Shown here: positions 21,897 through 34,693 of the stretch, piece by piece
Layout: every line of letters starts with the position of its first letter
Numbering within the stretch: position 1 is the first letter of the stretch
DNA from: Ulva prolifera
Taxonomy: Eukaryota > Chlorophyta > Ulvophyceae > Ulvales > Ulvaceae
DNA length: 64,000 nt
NCBI GenBank assembly: GCA_023078555.1
Contig: CM041201.1
Location: 7,633,172 to 7,697,171 of the forward strand
Direction of reading: 5' to 3'
Notes under the pieces: model-generated
What the model saw: the letters and a program-made list of their open reading frames with translations, nothing else
Database searches by the model: none
Told to the model about the DNA's origin: nothing
Translations under genes and position numbers: made by a program

Positions 21897-23244
21897 CGCC
21901 AATACAGCGTTGACAAGTTTTTCATCACGGTTGGTTTGAGCCCTATGTGCAACGCTCCTTGAGAAGGGTGTTGCTATTCTGCGAATTCCACACCGCCCCG
22001 TATTGTTAGGTTGTCCGTTAGGTGTTCTGTCATCTTCTGCTTGCACGATGCGGCATGCCGGTTCCAGTGATTGCATTGTTTTAGGTATCATGCATGTTCC
22101 TACCTTCCATGCGCTGCGCATCCAAGTGAGTGTCCAAAGCGCATGGTTGCATGTTACGGTTTGTTCGTTTGTCTGTTTGCTGCTCTGTCAGGTTCGGTGT
22201 ACACTATGCAAGATTATCATAGCACATGTTGCTCCATACGTGAGTCTATCTTGCCTCTGCATAACCGGCAGGTTTCCTGATCCGGTGGCTGTCATTCAGG
22301 CCAAGTCCACGCTGCAGCTATGTTGCTGTGCATTCCACAAGGGTTTCTGTTGTCAGCATCACAGAGTTATCTGTTTGTTGGTGCATTACACGACATGTTG
22401 TCAGCGCAGCCGTTGTGCTACACACTAGTCGCTCTGCACTGCTAACGCAGGGCTGCTTCCCTGTAGTGGTGTTGCATGTGTATGGGATGCCCACCTGTAT
22501 TGGCGCGGCCTGGTGAGGGCACGTCGTGCATTATAAGTAGGGGAATCAAACGTCAGGTGCAGATTTCATTGCAACGCGACGGGTGTGGCGCGAAGCAGAT
22601 GGAATCATGTGTGTCCGCGGCTGCACTGGAACCGATCTCCTGTTTTAAACTTAACTATACTGTGTCTTATATGGCTTAAAATATTATATTACGGCTTATA
22701 ATTATACTGTGTCTGATTTATACTGTGTCAGCGTGGCTTCAATGCTGGGCTTGTGCGTATCCGAACCACGGCGTTGTCCGTCCACTCCCACGCGTACGCC
22801 CTACTGGCCTGCGGCGAAGTTGCACACATTGTACACCCGCAGGCCATCTAGCATACCATACGAGCTTGCGGACGCACCACACTGGACGCTTGCTGCACCA
22901 GCAATGTTTCATGGCGCACCTCGCCCTGTCTCCAGCTGCGATCTGCTACAGCTGGATAGGCCACGCTTTCATATCCCAGCTGCGAGCTGCTACAGCTGGG
23001 CTGACGGCCCGCCTCTTAAGCGTGGCTGCCTCTTAAGCGTGGCTTGTGGGCGAGGATGCTGGGGACACGCCTCGCAGCTGTTCCTATACTTTGACAGCTA
23101 CAGCATATGATTCAATGGAAGTCTAACCAGGAGAGCTAATAGGACGATATTCTGGAAGGAGAAGCAGTGTGGTGTTGTATCGCGCCTGCACGTCCTTGTG
23201 CGGGCAAAATCTCTAGGCAAGTGCGAAGCCTGCCGGTACACTCC
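21897..23244. other. AT-richer spacer without recognised gene
   Basis: No supported gene. ORFs here are short and have no second copy. A short duplicated block occurs near 22660-22730 (two ATACTGTGTCT/ATACTGTGTCAG stretches), and TACAGCTGG-type repeats occur near 22945-23000. Confidence 0.4.
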
Positions 23245-23755
23245 ACACGGTCGAATCCATAGCTGTGCGAACAATGAGCAGCCAGCTTGTTACATCGGGG
23301 GCAGCATTCTCTATGGTAAGCAGCTGTCGTTCTGTCGCCATGTTCGTGATCGTACCTGCCAGCTGTGAAGCATGCCGTTACACTTTCGCCACTCGGCTAA
23401 ATCCATCGCCGTTCGAAGGGCGACAATTAGCAGCCTTTATTACATCGGGAACAGCTTTCTCTGAGGTAAAGAGCTGTCGTTTTGTCGCCATATTCGTGGT
23501 CGTAGCTACCTCAACCAGCTATGACGTGTGCCCTGAAACGTTCGCGATTCAGCTGAATCCATAGCCGTTCGAAGGGCGACCCTTACCAGCCCTTGTTACA
23601 TCGACAACGAATGTATCTAAGGTACGCAGCTATCTGTTTTTCGCCACATTCGTGACCGTAGCTACCTGAGCCAGCTGTGAAGCCGGCCTTTACACTCAGT
23701 TGAATCCATAGCCGTTGGAAGGGCGACAATTAGTAGCCCTTGCTGTAGTAGTGGT
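23245..23755. repeat. diverged tandem repeat of about 150 bp
   Basis: Three to four copies beginning with a GAATCCATAGCCGTTCGAAG-like block at about 23250, 23396, 23549 and 23699. Two units stay open in one frame (23265-23564) and encode a repeated phrase (TSGAAFS and TSGTAFS; SCRSVAMFV and SCRFVAIFV), so the repeat may derive from coding sequence. Function is unknown. Confidence 0.7.
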
Positions 23756-24157
23756 ACCTGTTGATGTGACTGCGGCTTGATTGATCGTAGCCACCGCAGC
23801 GAGCTGTGCCTACCCCTGTGATAGCGTCACTGAGTTGAGCGGCCCACATTGCTGTAGGCCACCAATTTTAAGCTGATCGGCAGCCTTTGAGATAGAGGAG
23901 GCCACACCATCGAAGGTATGCCCCTACCAATTTTTATTTTGACCGACTTTGGTATCGGCATGTTGTTCCCTTGTGTACCTACTCCTTTGTGCACCCCTGT
24001 GCACCCAATCACCCCCATGTGGCATATGCACCACACAATGAACTCAGTTCTGTTTTCCAGTTTGCCACCACATAACCTTTTGCTTTAGGTGCATCTATAA
24101 CGGAAATCGACGGCCACACACGTGTTTGCAAGAGAAGCCTACCACGCCCAATCCAAT
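23756..24157. other. spacer upstream of the 24.2-kb gene
   Basis: No gene seen. It contains a GTGCACCC direct repeat near 23990-24010. A promoter for the next gene probably lies here, but I see no clear TATA box. Confidence 0.3.
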
Positions 24158-25640
24158 ATGGGCAGGCCCCCACTTAAGAGGTATTGTATTGGGCATTGCC
24201 CGAACCGCAATCATTGCAATTTGACATGCCGATACACCAAAGTAGAGGGTACAGTTGATAGTCCGTACTTTCGGATCAACCTTTCAGGTAAGAGTGTCTG
24301 GGCTATACCCACTCGGCTTGGCCGCGAACGGCTAGAAAATCTACGCCAAGCATCAGGCACATCAACCAAGCAATTTGTTATGTGTCAAAAAACCCAATCC
24401 AAGAAATATAAAGAAGACAAGACAATCCATACTCTTTTTACGTTAGACTACTCTAGTGACCCTCCCGCGGTGTTGGGTACAGCCCAACCGACGTCGGTTG
24501 AAACATTGCAAGTACGTGGCCGCAATGACGTGTACCAGGTTGGATGGGCCGGTAGTGCAAAGGCTAACGTTGAGGTGTCCACTCAAGCCGAGTTTGACAC
24601 GGCTCGTGCTTACATGTTAGCGCACTACCCTAGCTCATGTGCCCAATATCATGTGCGACATGGGAGCCCGCTATTTATTAGTGTTACGGGTATACTACAA
24701 AATGCCCACAATACGTTTGCTCTACATGATCGCGTCACATTGCCGCGAGAGGATCTAGTGGTGGTTTTTGTGAGCACTCTGCCGGATAAAAAATGCAAAA
24801 CCCTTGGCGAGGGTAAAGAGGTTTCAGATAGTAGTGATGCGTGGGAGGTGCTCCCCGACCATCGCACTACATTCTTCATAGCGGCTGTCGAAAACCCGAC
24901 TTTTGAGGACATCTTGGCAGTGGTGGGACCAAGTCAAATCGAATCCGTGTACTTACATGACGAGGTATGCCACGTCAACTGGCCACTTGCTTTAAATGTG
25001 AAAGTGTGCATCACGTCGGCAATTCGGGCGGTTCGGGGACCGAACTTTCGTCAAAGTCCACACTCACATGTGCAGGCGGTTGGTGACCTTGCCGATATCG
25101 CCGATGGTAGCCCCAATGGGAGTACTAGACGGGGAGCGAATACAAGGGGCGACGTAGTGATGTTGAGTTCGGGGGCAAACGCTCCTCTTGGAGGAGGCAA
25201 AGATGGTGACGCTAGCATCCACAACTTGGCTCCGGTGAAAGGGCACAGTGCCTTTTCGGTGGGGGCTTGTAAGGTGAGATACTTACGGAAAAGATTGTAG
25301 TATGCATGTTGATTGCAAAGTGGTGTACCGCTCGCGGGTGTTTGTTGTGCTTCCATGTATAAAAATATACCGTTTTGACATGGTTGCATGTTGCATTGCC
25401 CTATGTGAACACTCTTTGCAGGGGGCCATTTGGGAACTCGGTGCTCGTGCTTTTGCCACGTCACCCACAATGGGGTGGCTAGGCAACATTGCTTTATCCA
25501 ACGAAGAGATAGTGAAGACTGCTGAGCGTGCCGCCCTTTGGGAGGCAATTGAGCAAAACGCTGTAGCTTCATCATTGTTCCCGTCAAGGTCCATGACAAT
25601 TCTTAGGCCAACAGATGAGGCTCCGATTCCGGCGACACGC
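24158..25640 (+). pseudogene. unknown Cys-containing protein, 3' end cut by hairpin array
   Basis: Exon 1 is 24158-25273 (372 codons, ATG at 24158 followed by GRPPLKRYC), with donor AAG|GTGAGA. Exon 2 starts at 25422 (TTTGCAG|GGGGCC) in the same phase and runs as GAIWELGARAFATSP until the GC-rich array begins at 25641. The N-terminus has a possible zinc site, CIGHCPNRNHCNLTC. The middle looks like a globular domain (VETLQVRGRNDVYQVGW; HDRVTLPREDLVVVFVS). Codon use and GC are lower than in genes 1-4. I do not recognise the family. The lost 3' end suggests a broken gene, although a protein of at least 440 residues could still be made. Confidence 0.5.
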
Positions 25641-26551
25641 CGCTTTTGCCGCTGCGTCGCCCGCAGGTTCCCCGGCGGCGGGCGCGGGCCGCCGGGGGAC
25701 GGGGCGGAGCCCCGCGGGGGCGGGTGCGGGCCGCAGGCCCGCCGGGGTGCGGGGCGGAGCCCCGCCGGGCGGCCGGAGGCCGCCGCCGGCGAGCGGCGGG
25801 CGGGGAGCGGGGGCGGGCGCGGGCCGCAGGCCCGCCGGGGTGCGGGGCGGAGCCCCGCGGGGGCGGGTGCGGGCCGCAGGCCCGCCGGGGTGCGGGGCGG
25901 AGCCCCGCCGGGCGGCCGGAGGCCGCCGCCGGCGAGCGGCGGGCGGGGAGCGGCGGGGCGCAGCCCCGCGGCGAGGCGCCGGCGCGAGCGGCGCGTGCGA
26001 CCGTCCCTGAGCCCCACCGGGGTGGCCGGAGGCCGCCGTCGGCGAGCGGCGGGCGGGGAGCGGCGGGGCGCAGCCCCGCGGCGAGGCGCCGGCGCGAGCG
26101 GCGCGTGCGACCGTCCCTGAGCCCCACCGGGGTGGCCGGAGGCCGCCGTCGGCGAGCGGCGGGCGGGGAGCGGCGGGGCGCAGCCCCGCGGCGAGGCGGC
26201 CGGCGCGAGCGGCGCGTGCGACCGTCCCTGAGCCCCACCGGGGTGGCCGGAGGCCGCCGTCGGCGAGCGGCGGGCGGGGAGCGGCGGGGCGCAGCCCCGC
26301 GGCGAGGCGCCGGCGCGAGCGGCGCGTGCGACCGTCCCTGAGCCCCACCGGGGTGGCCGGAGGCCGCCGTCGGCGAGCGGCGGGCGGGGAGCGGCGGGGC
26401 GCAGCCCCGCGGCGAGGCGGCCGGCGCGAGCGGCGCGTGCGACCGTCCCTGAGCCCCACCGGGGTGGCCGGAGGCCGCCGTCGGCGAGCGGCGGGCGGGG
26501 AGCGGCGGGGCGCAGCCCCGCGGCGAGGCGGCCGGCGCGAGCGGCACGTGC
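25641..26551. repeat. GC-rich hairpin array 2
   Basis: Same left end as array 1 (CGCTTTTGCCGCTGCGTCGCC). It contains hairpins GCGGGCC-GCA-GGCCCGC, GGGGC-GGA-GCCCC and GGCGGCC-GGA-GGCCGCC, then five units of 110-111 bp with CCGTCCCTGAGCCCCACC starting near 26002, 26112, 26222, 26332 and 26443. The right end is CGGCACGTGC at about 26551. The units are closer to each other than to those of array 1, as expected from local amplification. Confidence 0.9.
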
Positions 26552-27215
26552 AACCCCGCAACCCAGCAGCTTGTTCGCTTGCTTGGCACTTGTCCCATTC
26601 CGTAGTAGCAGATGTGAATTTTGTGGCAGGTGGGATCCATGTGTGGTGCCGTCCACCTCCAAATACGCCCAAAAAATGGCCTTTTCCATTCTCAGTGGAA
26701 GGATGTTTGCGGCAGGCCTCTGTGACACCCCAGAGCGCATCGCCACTGTAGCTGTGTTGTGAAAACTCGCAGCCTCAAGGCCAACTAATCAACATGCAGC
26801 CCGACCAGCATCCCCCCGATCAGCACTTCACACCTCACGTGATCTCCTGTTCTGAATCTGAGCCTCAATCCTTGCACACCAGCTCCAACAGCTATTCTGC
26901 GGGTGCTATTGAGCCCGAACATGCTTGTGCTTCATCATTTTCTGTGTTGAAAGTTGCTGTGCACTCAGTCTCATAGATGGAAGGCATTCACCGGCAGTTT
27001 TATTCCGTTCATCGCGAATCTGCAATCCAGTTGTGTACACTGATGTCGTGGAGTGCATGGCGCGGCGGTGTGGTGAGTGGTGTCGCGTGACGCACGCCCC
27101 ATGTGAGATTCCAACACCCCGAGTTTGGCTGAAAACCGGTGGCTGGGGATGCAGGTCTGTGGCAGCCTGGGGGCGGGCTGCTGTGGCTGGTGGTGTGGCA
27201 ATGGGGCTGTGGATG
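26552..27215. repeat. dispersed repeat block R1, copy 2
   Basis: 26609-27212 is nearly identical to 4709-5320. The 57 bp between the hairpin array and 26609 are absent from copy 1, where only a few bases separate the two. The copies part near 27215 within a G-rich stretch (GCAATGGGGCTGTGG). Confidence 0.8.
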
Positions 27216-28090
27216 TGGGGCCTGGACACAAATGCACATGGTGCTGTTCAAACTCGCACCGCTGGGGCCGAAAATACAACAGTCGGGCAGCCCCATGGAC
27301 ACATAGGCCCCGTGGACAGGGCGGAGATCACATGAGGTATGTGTGAAGTGCTGAGCGGGCGATTTTCGGACGAGCTGCCTGTTGGCTGTTTGCCCTCGAG
27401 GCTGCCAATTTCCACAACACAACCTCACTGAGAATGCCCTTGGGGGTGTTGCAGGGGCGGGCTGAAAGTCAGCTAAAAAACCGGAATTGCCATTTTGGAT
27501 GTGGAGGCAGTGGGGCTGGGGATGCAGGGCCGTGGCAGCCTGGAGGCGGGCAGCTGTGGCTGCCATGGTGGTGTGAAAGTGGGGCTGTTACGGAGGCGCA
27601 CTACACCACACATGGGTCACACCAGTCCAAAGAATTTCACATGCAACTCCTACAACAGTCAGGAAAGCCATTGAGCTGATGGACCCGGGGGTTGGTAAGG
27701 TGGCCTGCCCTGCACCTCGTCTGATCAGCTACGCTGAAGTTGATCATGGACAGGCCAAAATGGCTCGCAAACCGGGGCTTGCACTCGTGGCAGGTGGGCG
27801 CTCCCACGACCGTGCAAATGGCGGGGATCCCGCCACCGAATCACCATCGTATTGTACCTGTTTAGCGTTTCGCGTGATCAGATTCCCGCCCTGAGGCCGG
27901 TTTTTGGACTGGCGACGACGAATGTGCAGTGTCCACGAGGCCTCCATGGCGTCCCACACGTCACACCTCCACGGCAGCGCCGGGTCTTTAGAAACGTAGT
28001 TCCACACAGCTGTGCACAGGTGGACCGGCAGCGTCGATGTAGCCGAGGCAGGCACATCTGAGGCGTCGACGGCATGCAACGGAGCCGTCG
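27216..28090 (+). pseudogene. spacer with a decayed IPPQ-family copy
   Basis: 27216-27800 holds G-rich repeats related to those near 5230-5310 and no gene. About 27808-28000 is a decayed IPPQ-family copy: the conserved block with GTGCAAATGGCGGGGATCC is followed by TTCCCGCCCTGAG and TTTTTGGACTGG, but the frame is lost at several points. Confidence 0.4.
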
Positions 28091-28789
28091 GTGAAGGCAA
28101 GCTTTCAGCGCAGGTTCGGGGGAGGCAAAGCACATCCAGTGTCCACAGCGTATTCAGAGAGACTTCTGCGGGGCACTGGCCATGGAGATGGCGAAGGGAG
28201 CGCCTATGCCGAGCAGGTGGCGAGTGGAAGCCTGGTTGGGCTGGTGGCGCAGGGGCGCACACGCGAGGAGATCATGACGTGCATGCCGGCAGAGTTTGAC
28301 CAGTGCAGGGCGACGCCGGGGACGGCGGCGAGGCAGGGGAAGCAACAATGGATGATGTGGAGTGCACCATGGGGAACTGAAGGCTTTCGGCGTGTTCGTG
28401 CGATCATACAATCTCTTGACGGTTCGTACTTTCGTGAGGCGGTATACCGCGGCAGCCACGGCGTGCGAGGCGACACCGAGGCACGGGGAAGAAACGTTGA
28501 CTCACTAGTGTATTGTAAAGTTAGACAGCCAAGGCCAGAGGCGAAGCAGAGGCTTCAGCAGGGAGGCCGTGGTCGAGGTGCTGACCGCAAGCTTACACGA
28601 GGCAAACGACACAGCGAACAGCGCGGGCGGCCGCTGATATCTACGTGGTCTTTCATGACACATACGCGTGCGCACAGGTGTTCATCGACGCCGGGGAGTG
28701 GCGGGTTGTCGATGGCGGGGCCCGGCGCTACTAGCGAAGGGGTACGTACGCATGTTTACTACAAGGATAAGGGCGCATGCATACCGTGA
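28091..28789 (+). CDS. possible 5' exon region of gene 1, copy B
   Basis: An ORF of 232 codons. The segment GLVAQGRTREEIM followed by MPAEFDQC aligns with diverged segments at 8448-8520 and at the window end (VTGLVAQGS), so about 28190-28400 is probably an exon. The rest, rich in Arg, Gly and Ser, may be intron or spacer. The orientation and position, 300-800 bp upstream of gene 1, suggest it supplies the gene 1 N-terminus; I cannot place the splice sites. 28790-29064 contains three GCATGCATAC repeats and no gene. Confidence 0.3.
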   Translation: MKASFQRRFGGGKAHPVSTAYSERLLRGTGHGDGEGSAYAEQVASGSLVGLVAQGRTREEIMTCMPAEFDQCRATPGTAARQGKQQWMMWSAPWGTEGFRRVRAIIQSLDGSYFREAVYRGSHGVRGDTEARGRNVDSLVYCKVRQPRPEAKQRLQQGGRGRGADRKLTRGKRHSEQRGRPLISTWSFMTHTRAHRCSSTPGSGGLSMAGPGATSEGVRTHVYYKDKGACIP

Positions 28790-29064
28790 CGCGCATGCAT
28801 ACAGTCCGTGACGTGCATGCATACAGTGGCGGGCCGTGCCGGCGTCGTGTACTGCACTGGTGCAAGGCTTGTGCAACGAGTCGACAGTCGATCAGTGCAG
28901 ATACACGACTAGTGCAATATCCCACCATATGCCCATTGCCCCCCAGTGGTACTGGCGGCGCGGTGAAGGTCGTGGCGGATCCACGTTGCCTCGAGTCGCA
29001 TCAGTGCAGCTATCTCAGAGATACATGTAGCTGTGCATGTGTTCACTATGCGGTGTGCCTACAG

Positions 29065-32000
29065 GGGGAACACTGCAACCTGGACCGGACCAGTGGGGAT
29101 GACCGCGGGGTAGCAGAGTCCAACACGGCGAGCGGGCAGTGCGAATTCAGCACAACGCTCGATGCTGGAGGCGGAGAGGGCAGAGAGGCCGTCGTGGCCC
29201 GGTGGGTGGCCCGGATGGAGGCGGTCACGGCTGGCCTGGTGTGCCATGGTCGCAGTGGGACGCGACGCAGCAGCGGTTCGCGACGGGGGGGGAAACGGCG
29301 CGAGCGAGAGCGCCGAGGGCGGCCTGCACCTCCGCCGAGGTGTGCACGCACTAGCTGCTGTCAACCAACCATGCCTGAGCATATGCTGCAGCACATGTGA
29401 ACCAACCATTCCTGAGCATGCACTGTGATCCAGCCATTCCTTAGCATTCAATGTGAACCAGCCATTCCTGAGCATTCAATGTGAACCAGCCATTCCTGAG
29501 CACGCTCTGTGATCCAACCATCCCTGCGCATGCAATGTGAACCAGCCATTCTTGAGCATGCAATGTTAACCAGCCATTCCTGCGCAGGTTCCCGACCGAG
29601 CCGGCACCGGCAGAGGTCGCAGGGCTGACGGTGGAGGTGTTGGCGTCGTACGCCGACGACGTGCAGTGGAGCGTGCGCTGGCACGCTGTGCCTCGGGTCA
29701 AGAGGTACGTCTCTGTTCCTGTGTCCATGTCTGCCGCGCGGTGGCTTGTTGCAGTGCGTGAGCCGCGTCGGTTTGCAGGGCGATGGCGCATTGTGTGCAA
29801 GGCAGGCGCGGCCACCATCCGAAGGTCCAGCGGCTGTGGCGGCGTGAGGAGTTCCAGGATGTGGCGCGCGGGCGGCGCGGCGACATCCAGCGCAACGGGT
29901 GGCGCGACCAGTACGTTGCCAAGGTCAGCCTTCCGCCGGCGACATCCGGAGGTGCACGGTCACGGGCGGCGCTGGAGGGGCGCGTGCGAGCTGCACGTGC
30001 GTGGCTGCTGAACCCTGAGAGGAAGCGGGCGGTGGCGGCCACGCACACGCCGACGCGCGTGCACGTGATGGACGCGCCGGGGGATGTCACCGTGCAACAG
30101 TCGCAATACGGGCTCGCGTGGTGCGACGGCCTCGCCCCGGCGCCGGGGGTCGACGCTGCAGGTCCGGGGACCGCCATCGGCACACCCAGCGCAGAGCGGG
30201 CGAGGCAGCTTGTGCCCGGGCGCGTCACCGCCGGCATGCATCTCGGCTCCTGCATCGTGCGATGTGTCCAAACCCTGCTGCGGAATGCCGTGGCTGGACC
30301 AGCTGTGCGCAGCGTTGCCAGACACGACGACGCCAGAGTCGGGCGGGTCCTGTTCATGGCAGCGCGCATGGCTGCTGTGGGCTTGAGTGCAGCGGAGATG
30401 CACCGTGCGGCAAGACCCCCAACTGACGCTGCAGATGGGGGTCTTGCTGTGGGCGTGAGCGTAGTCCATATGGACTTGCCTGCCCCGGCCCTCGGCGTCG
30501 GGCCCAGGCTGAAGGAAGGCGGTGGCCGCAGCAGGCCGTCCGGTGATGACGGCGAAGCGAAGGGCTCTGTGGACGCTGCCGACAGGTACAGGCTCAGGGG
30601 TGGCGGGGACAGCGGCGGCCTGCCCGATGAGGACGGTGACGAGGAGGGCGCTGCGGGCGCTCGTGCCGGGCCGCAGCCTCTGGCGCCGAGGCTCAGGGGA
30701 GGCGGGGACAGCGGCGGCCTGTTCGATGAGGACGGTGACGAGGAGGGCGCTACGGGCGGTGGCGTCGGGTTGCAGCCTCAGGTGCCGAGGCCTTCGGGAG
30801 GCGGGGACAGCGGCGGCCTACTCGATGAGGGCGGTGACGAGGAGGGCGCTGCGGGCAGTGGCGTCGGCCTGAGGCTGAGGGGAGGCGGGGACAGCGGCGG
30901 CCTGTTCGAGGAGGAGGCCGCTGTGGGCGCGGGCGTTGGCCTGAGGCTCAGGGGAGGTGGGGACAGCATCGATATGTGCGTGTCCGATGAAGATGGCGAT
31001 GAGATGGGCCTCGGCGCCGGCCAGTCGCGCTCTGGCCTTGCGGTGTCAGACCCGGTAAATGCCGCACCGGCCCCTACAGCTGTGGCTCCACCCAACACAT
31101 CGGTGCGACCGGAGATCCGCGTCCGAAAGTCACGGCACCAGCGTTTGATGACGATGGGTCTCAACAAGCAGCCAGCTTCCAAGCGGCCCCGTGATGAACC
31201 GCTGACCGCGCCCGGGCAGCCAACCCTCGGCAGTGCATCCACTGCAGCTGCAGCCATTGCCACCGCAGGCACTGTAGGTGGAGGTCCACCACATGTGGCT
31301 CCTGCATCTCCCTTACGAGCGCCGGATACGTCGTGGATCAGGACCTCGGCAGGCAGCGGTGGGGCTGGTGAGGGTGGCGGAGCGGTGCGCGCCGGTGATA
31401 CGGCGCAGCCCCGACACAGCCGCAGCGCTGTGTCCTTGTCAAAGTTTGTCCTTGCTGACTCTGATGAAGATGAACCCGCGTCGAGCGCCCCGAAGGGTGT
31501 TGCATCTGCCCCGTGGCAGGCGTCCGTGCCTGGTGGGGCTGCACATGCGCGGCCTGGTGTTGACATTACATCTGGTGGTGCGGCAGAGCGCGATGGGGGT
31601 GGAGGGCGCAGCTATCTTGCTGCCCGTGGTCGAGGTGGCCGGGGCCTCGGCGCGGCCCGTCGCCGTCGTCGCCCTGTCATCAACCTCGGCCCACTGCCAC
31701 CTGTGGCGACTGCACGTGGCCATGGCAGTCCTACTCTATCGCGAGAGGGCAACGTCGCGGGTGAACCTCTTCTGTGCACTGGCATGGCTGACCCTGGCGT
31801 TGCGTCAAACACTCGCGAGGTCGCAGCTGAGACCACGCTGATGCCGCCCGCGACACCGGCTCAGATGGTGAGGCAGCACAGCATGCTGATGGGCGTCGGC
31901 GGGCATCAGGCGCATGAGCAGGCGGGAGAGGAGGCTGTCACAGGAGGCGCCGCGGCTGTGGCGCGAGAGGGGGCTGCAACAAGCGGCGCTGCGGCAAATG

Positions 32001-34631
32001 GCGGTGCCGCGGACGCTGCTGCCATAGACGACGCACATGTCAGCCTGGGCGAACACGTGATCACTGCGGACGCAAGCGGCTGTGGTGTTCCTAGTTTGCG
32101 TGAGGGTGGCGGTGCGCGTGAGGGTAGCGGTGTGGATGCACATCCCGTGCAGCGACTGCATGCCCATGCAACGATCGGTGACGCCGCTGGGGGTAGAGAT
32201 ACGCCTGGAGTCTCGGAGGGCGAAACCGTCCAGCATGACTCCTGCGCGGACACAGACGGCGACGACGAGTCTTATGTACCATCGGAGCCCGGGTCAGCGC
32301 CCAGGAGCCCTCGTGGGGTGATGTCATCTGATGACGGCGACCGTGCGGCCCCCATCAGCCCCCCAAGGGGGGACGTTTCACCTGGTCATGGCGGCAGCGA
32401 TAGCGATGTCAGGACTGTGCGCGAGACACGTGAAGGTGATGAGGTCGCGGAGCTGCATCGTCTCGGAGACCTTCTTGACAGCCCCCAGATGTATGCAAGG
32501 TGTGAAAACGCTGCATTCTTGTGCTCTGTGCGCACGTAGCATTGCCCAAAGAGGTTGCACATGACGTCACAACACCGTCACTACTTGCTGCATTGAGCCT
32601 AACCTGTCCTGCAGAGTCATGTGCAGCAGCATGGACACCGCGGCTGTGGCCCACGACGACGTCGTCATGCCTCGCCGTGAGATGCAAGTCCGCGGCCTAG
32701 CCGCGCAATGGTCGGTTTATTGGTCCGAAGTCGACCTAGAATGGTACAAGTGCATACCATGCAAGAGTCTCGACAACCAAGAAGCAGCTGCGAGGATCGC
32801 GCTCACGTTTGCGCGAGCCTACCTGGCGGCGTTAGTTTCGGGACAGGACGACCCGGCTTTTCACACACAGAGTGACGAGTCGCGTTCCACGCCGGCCAGT
32901 ATCCTGAATACTATCACACAGGGCGCGAATGCCAGAGGCGAGGTGTCGATGAGCGACATTGTCGCCACTTTCGAGAAGTGCCCCGGGCGGATCTTTTGTC
33001 AGACCCTGACGTTGTTGACATGGGCCGGCCACATTGGGAGCTTCAACACGCTCGCCAGATACAAGTACACCTTATCTCAGGTGGTGTATGCGTATTGGGA
33101 GGACCGGCAGCGGCTGTTTCGCGTCGACGCCGACAAGGCTCAGGTGTGCCCCTCCCCCACCGTGGCATTGCGGCAACTGCTATAGATCGGCTTTGTCCAC
33201 TACGTGGTCATATGCACCCGTCGGGGCCAGCGTGCGTGTTGTTGTTGTGCACCCGTGCGCAGTTTGTGTGATGCCATCCAATCGTCACGCCAGCATACAG
33301 CGAGGGAGCCTCATCGCCATGCAGGCTAGCATGAAAGCCAGCCACCTCTTTCATTTCTTCAAGGGACAAGTGCGGCTGTATGTGATGGCCCTGAAGGCGA
33401 ACGGCGCGCTGAACACGCTGAAGCCAAAGCCGATGCAAGCCGCCGAGATCCGCAGCTGCGCGGAGGCAACCAATTGCGGCGCCATCACAATAATCTATGG
33501 CCGGGTGACGGCGTACCTGAAGATGTTGGCTGGGCCGCGGAACCCCGTCTTCGTGGCGCTCAGATGGGGGCATGTCCACTTCATCCCTACGTACTACATG
33601 GACGAGGCAAGTAAGGAGACAATGGTGAGAATTACCTCAGCTGGCCGTGTTCATGGGACTGCATGTGCATGTTGCTGCCTTTCATCGAACCCGGCGTTGC
33701 TGCCTCATGGGATTCCCGTGTGCATGCGGAGCAGTACCTCCAATGTGCGCGTGGCGTGTGGTAGCTGTTATATGCCTCGAATGAAACGATGTGTTCAACG
33801 GGGCCACTGTGAGCAGGTCACCTTTATGTGCGAGTTTGCCATCGCGTGGGACAAGTCTCCCAACGTCTTTGGGATCAAGAACATCGTCGTGGACAACACA
33901 GCAGCGCTGAATGAGGAGGACGCCGACTGGAACTGCAGCTTGGGTTCCGTCGGGGAACACTTGTTGTCAATCGCCATTCACCAGCGCGTCATTGATGTGG
34001 CGGACCTGGCTGGCTTGAAGGTAGGAGAGCACTTCAAGCTGAGCCACCTCATTCAGAAGCGCAACTCCAGGTCCACCCGGCCGAACAATCTTGCTCCAGC
34101 GGACGTGGATGCCATGTGCGATCCGCGACCGGGCTGTTGTTGTTGTGTTGTGTGGGACAGCTACATGTCTGCACATTCTACAGATCACCACATGCTCACC
34201 TGCTGTCACTTGCGCTGCTGCAGTGTGTGATTGCTTGTGTGCGGGGAGGGCGACCCATGCCGTGAACTCACATGTCACCTCGCACGCACAGGTGGCAACG
34301 GACCCTATGAGCTACATGCAGGTTCTGCTTCTGCCGGTTCCATGGGATGGTGCCGTTGCGATTCATACCCATGGCGCCATACGCCATGTCGGCTCTGTTG
34401 GCGCGGTTCACCGCAGCCGCTGACAAGAAAGCCCTGCAAAAGGAGATGCGTTCCGGCTCGGTGTTCGGGCGCATGGCGCAGGCCCAGTTGCACTACAACG
34501 GCCATGAGAATCGGACCTCATTGGCAAACAATGGGCAGTGGTCCCTGAATTGTAGCACGTACCAAACGGAGTACTGCCACCCCGCATTCCTGAATTCGCT
34601 GTTCGGAGATCTGGTGCGCCCTGAATTGTAG
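29065..34631 (+). CDS. gene 1, copy B: large acidic repeat protein
   Basis: Exons 29065-29339, 29588-29704, 29806-32499, 32615-33143, 33325-33624, 33817-34115 and 34322-34631 (TAG) sum to 4524 nt (at least 1507 aa). Every junction has GT-AG and a matching phase, and the donor at 29705 is GTACGT. Length differences from copy A are in whole codons: GEGREA against SEA in the first exon, and a GLAVG insertion near the VHMDLPAPALG segment. Such frame-preserving changes support a translated protein. Domains are as in copy A: a basic N-terminal part, five acidic Gly/Asp repeats, a Ser/Asp-rich disordered middle and a globular C-terminal third. Function is unknown; a nuclear, nucleic-acid or histone-binding role is only a guess from composition. 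Confidence 0.65.
29401..29587. repeat. 28-bp minisatellite in gene 1 intron 1 (copy B)
   Basis: About seven units of the same 28-bp repeat as at 9590-9751, with one additional unit at the 5' side. The array again ends at the 3' splice site (CCTGCGCAG at 29587). Confidence 0.85.
30589..31012 (+). repeat. coding minisatellite in gene 1 (copy B)
   Basis: The same five in-frame acidic repeat units as at 10741-11165, with only single-base differences. Confidence 0.85.
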
Positions 34632-34693
34632 CCAGCACACAGCGGCGCACGTGCTTTTGTCCGTCGTGATGGCATCCATTGCTTCTGCCAAAG

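Noticed and set aside
25603..26746. Long Arg/Ala/Pro-rich ORFs (up to 487 codons) across the GC-rich array
   Set aside because: Very high GC removes stop codons in several frames at once; the products are simple-sequence and differ in every frame.
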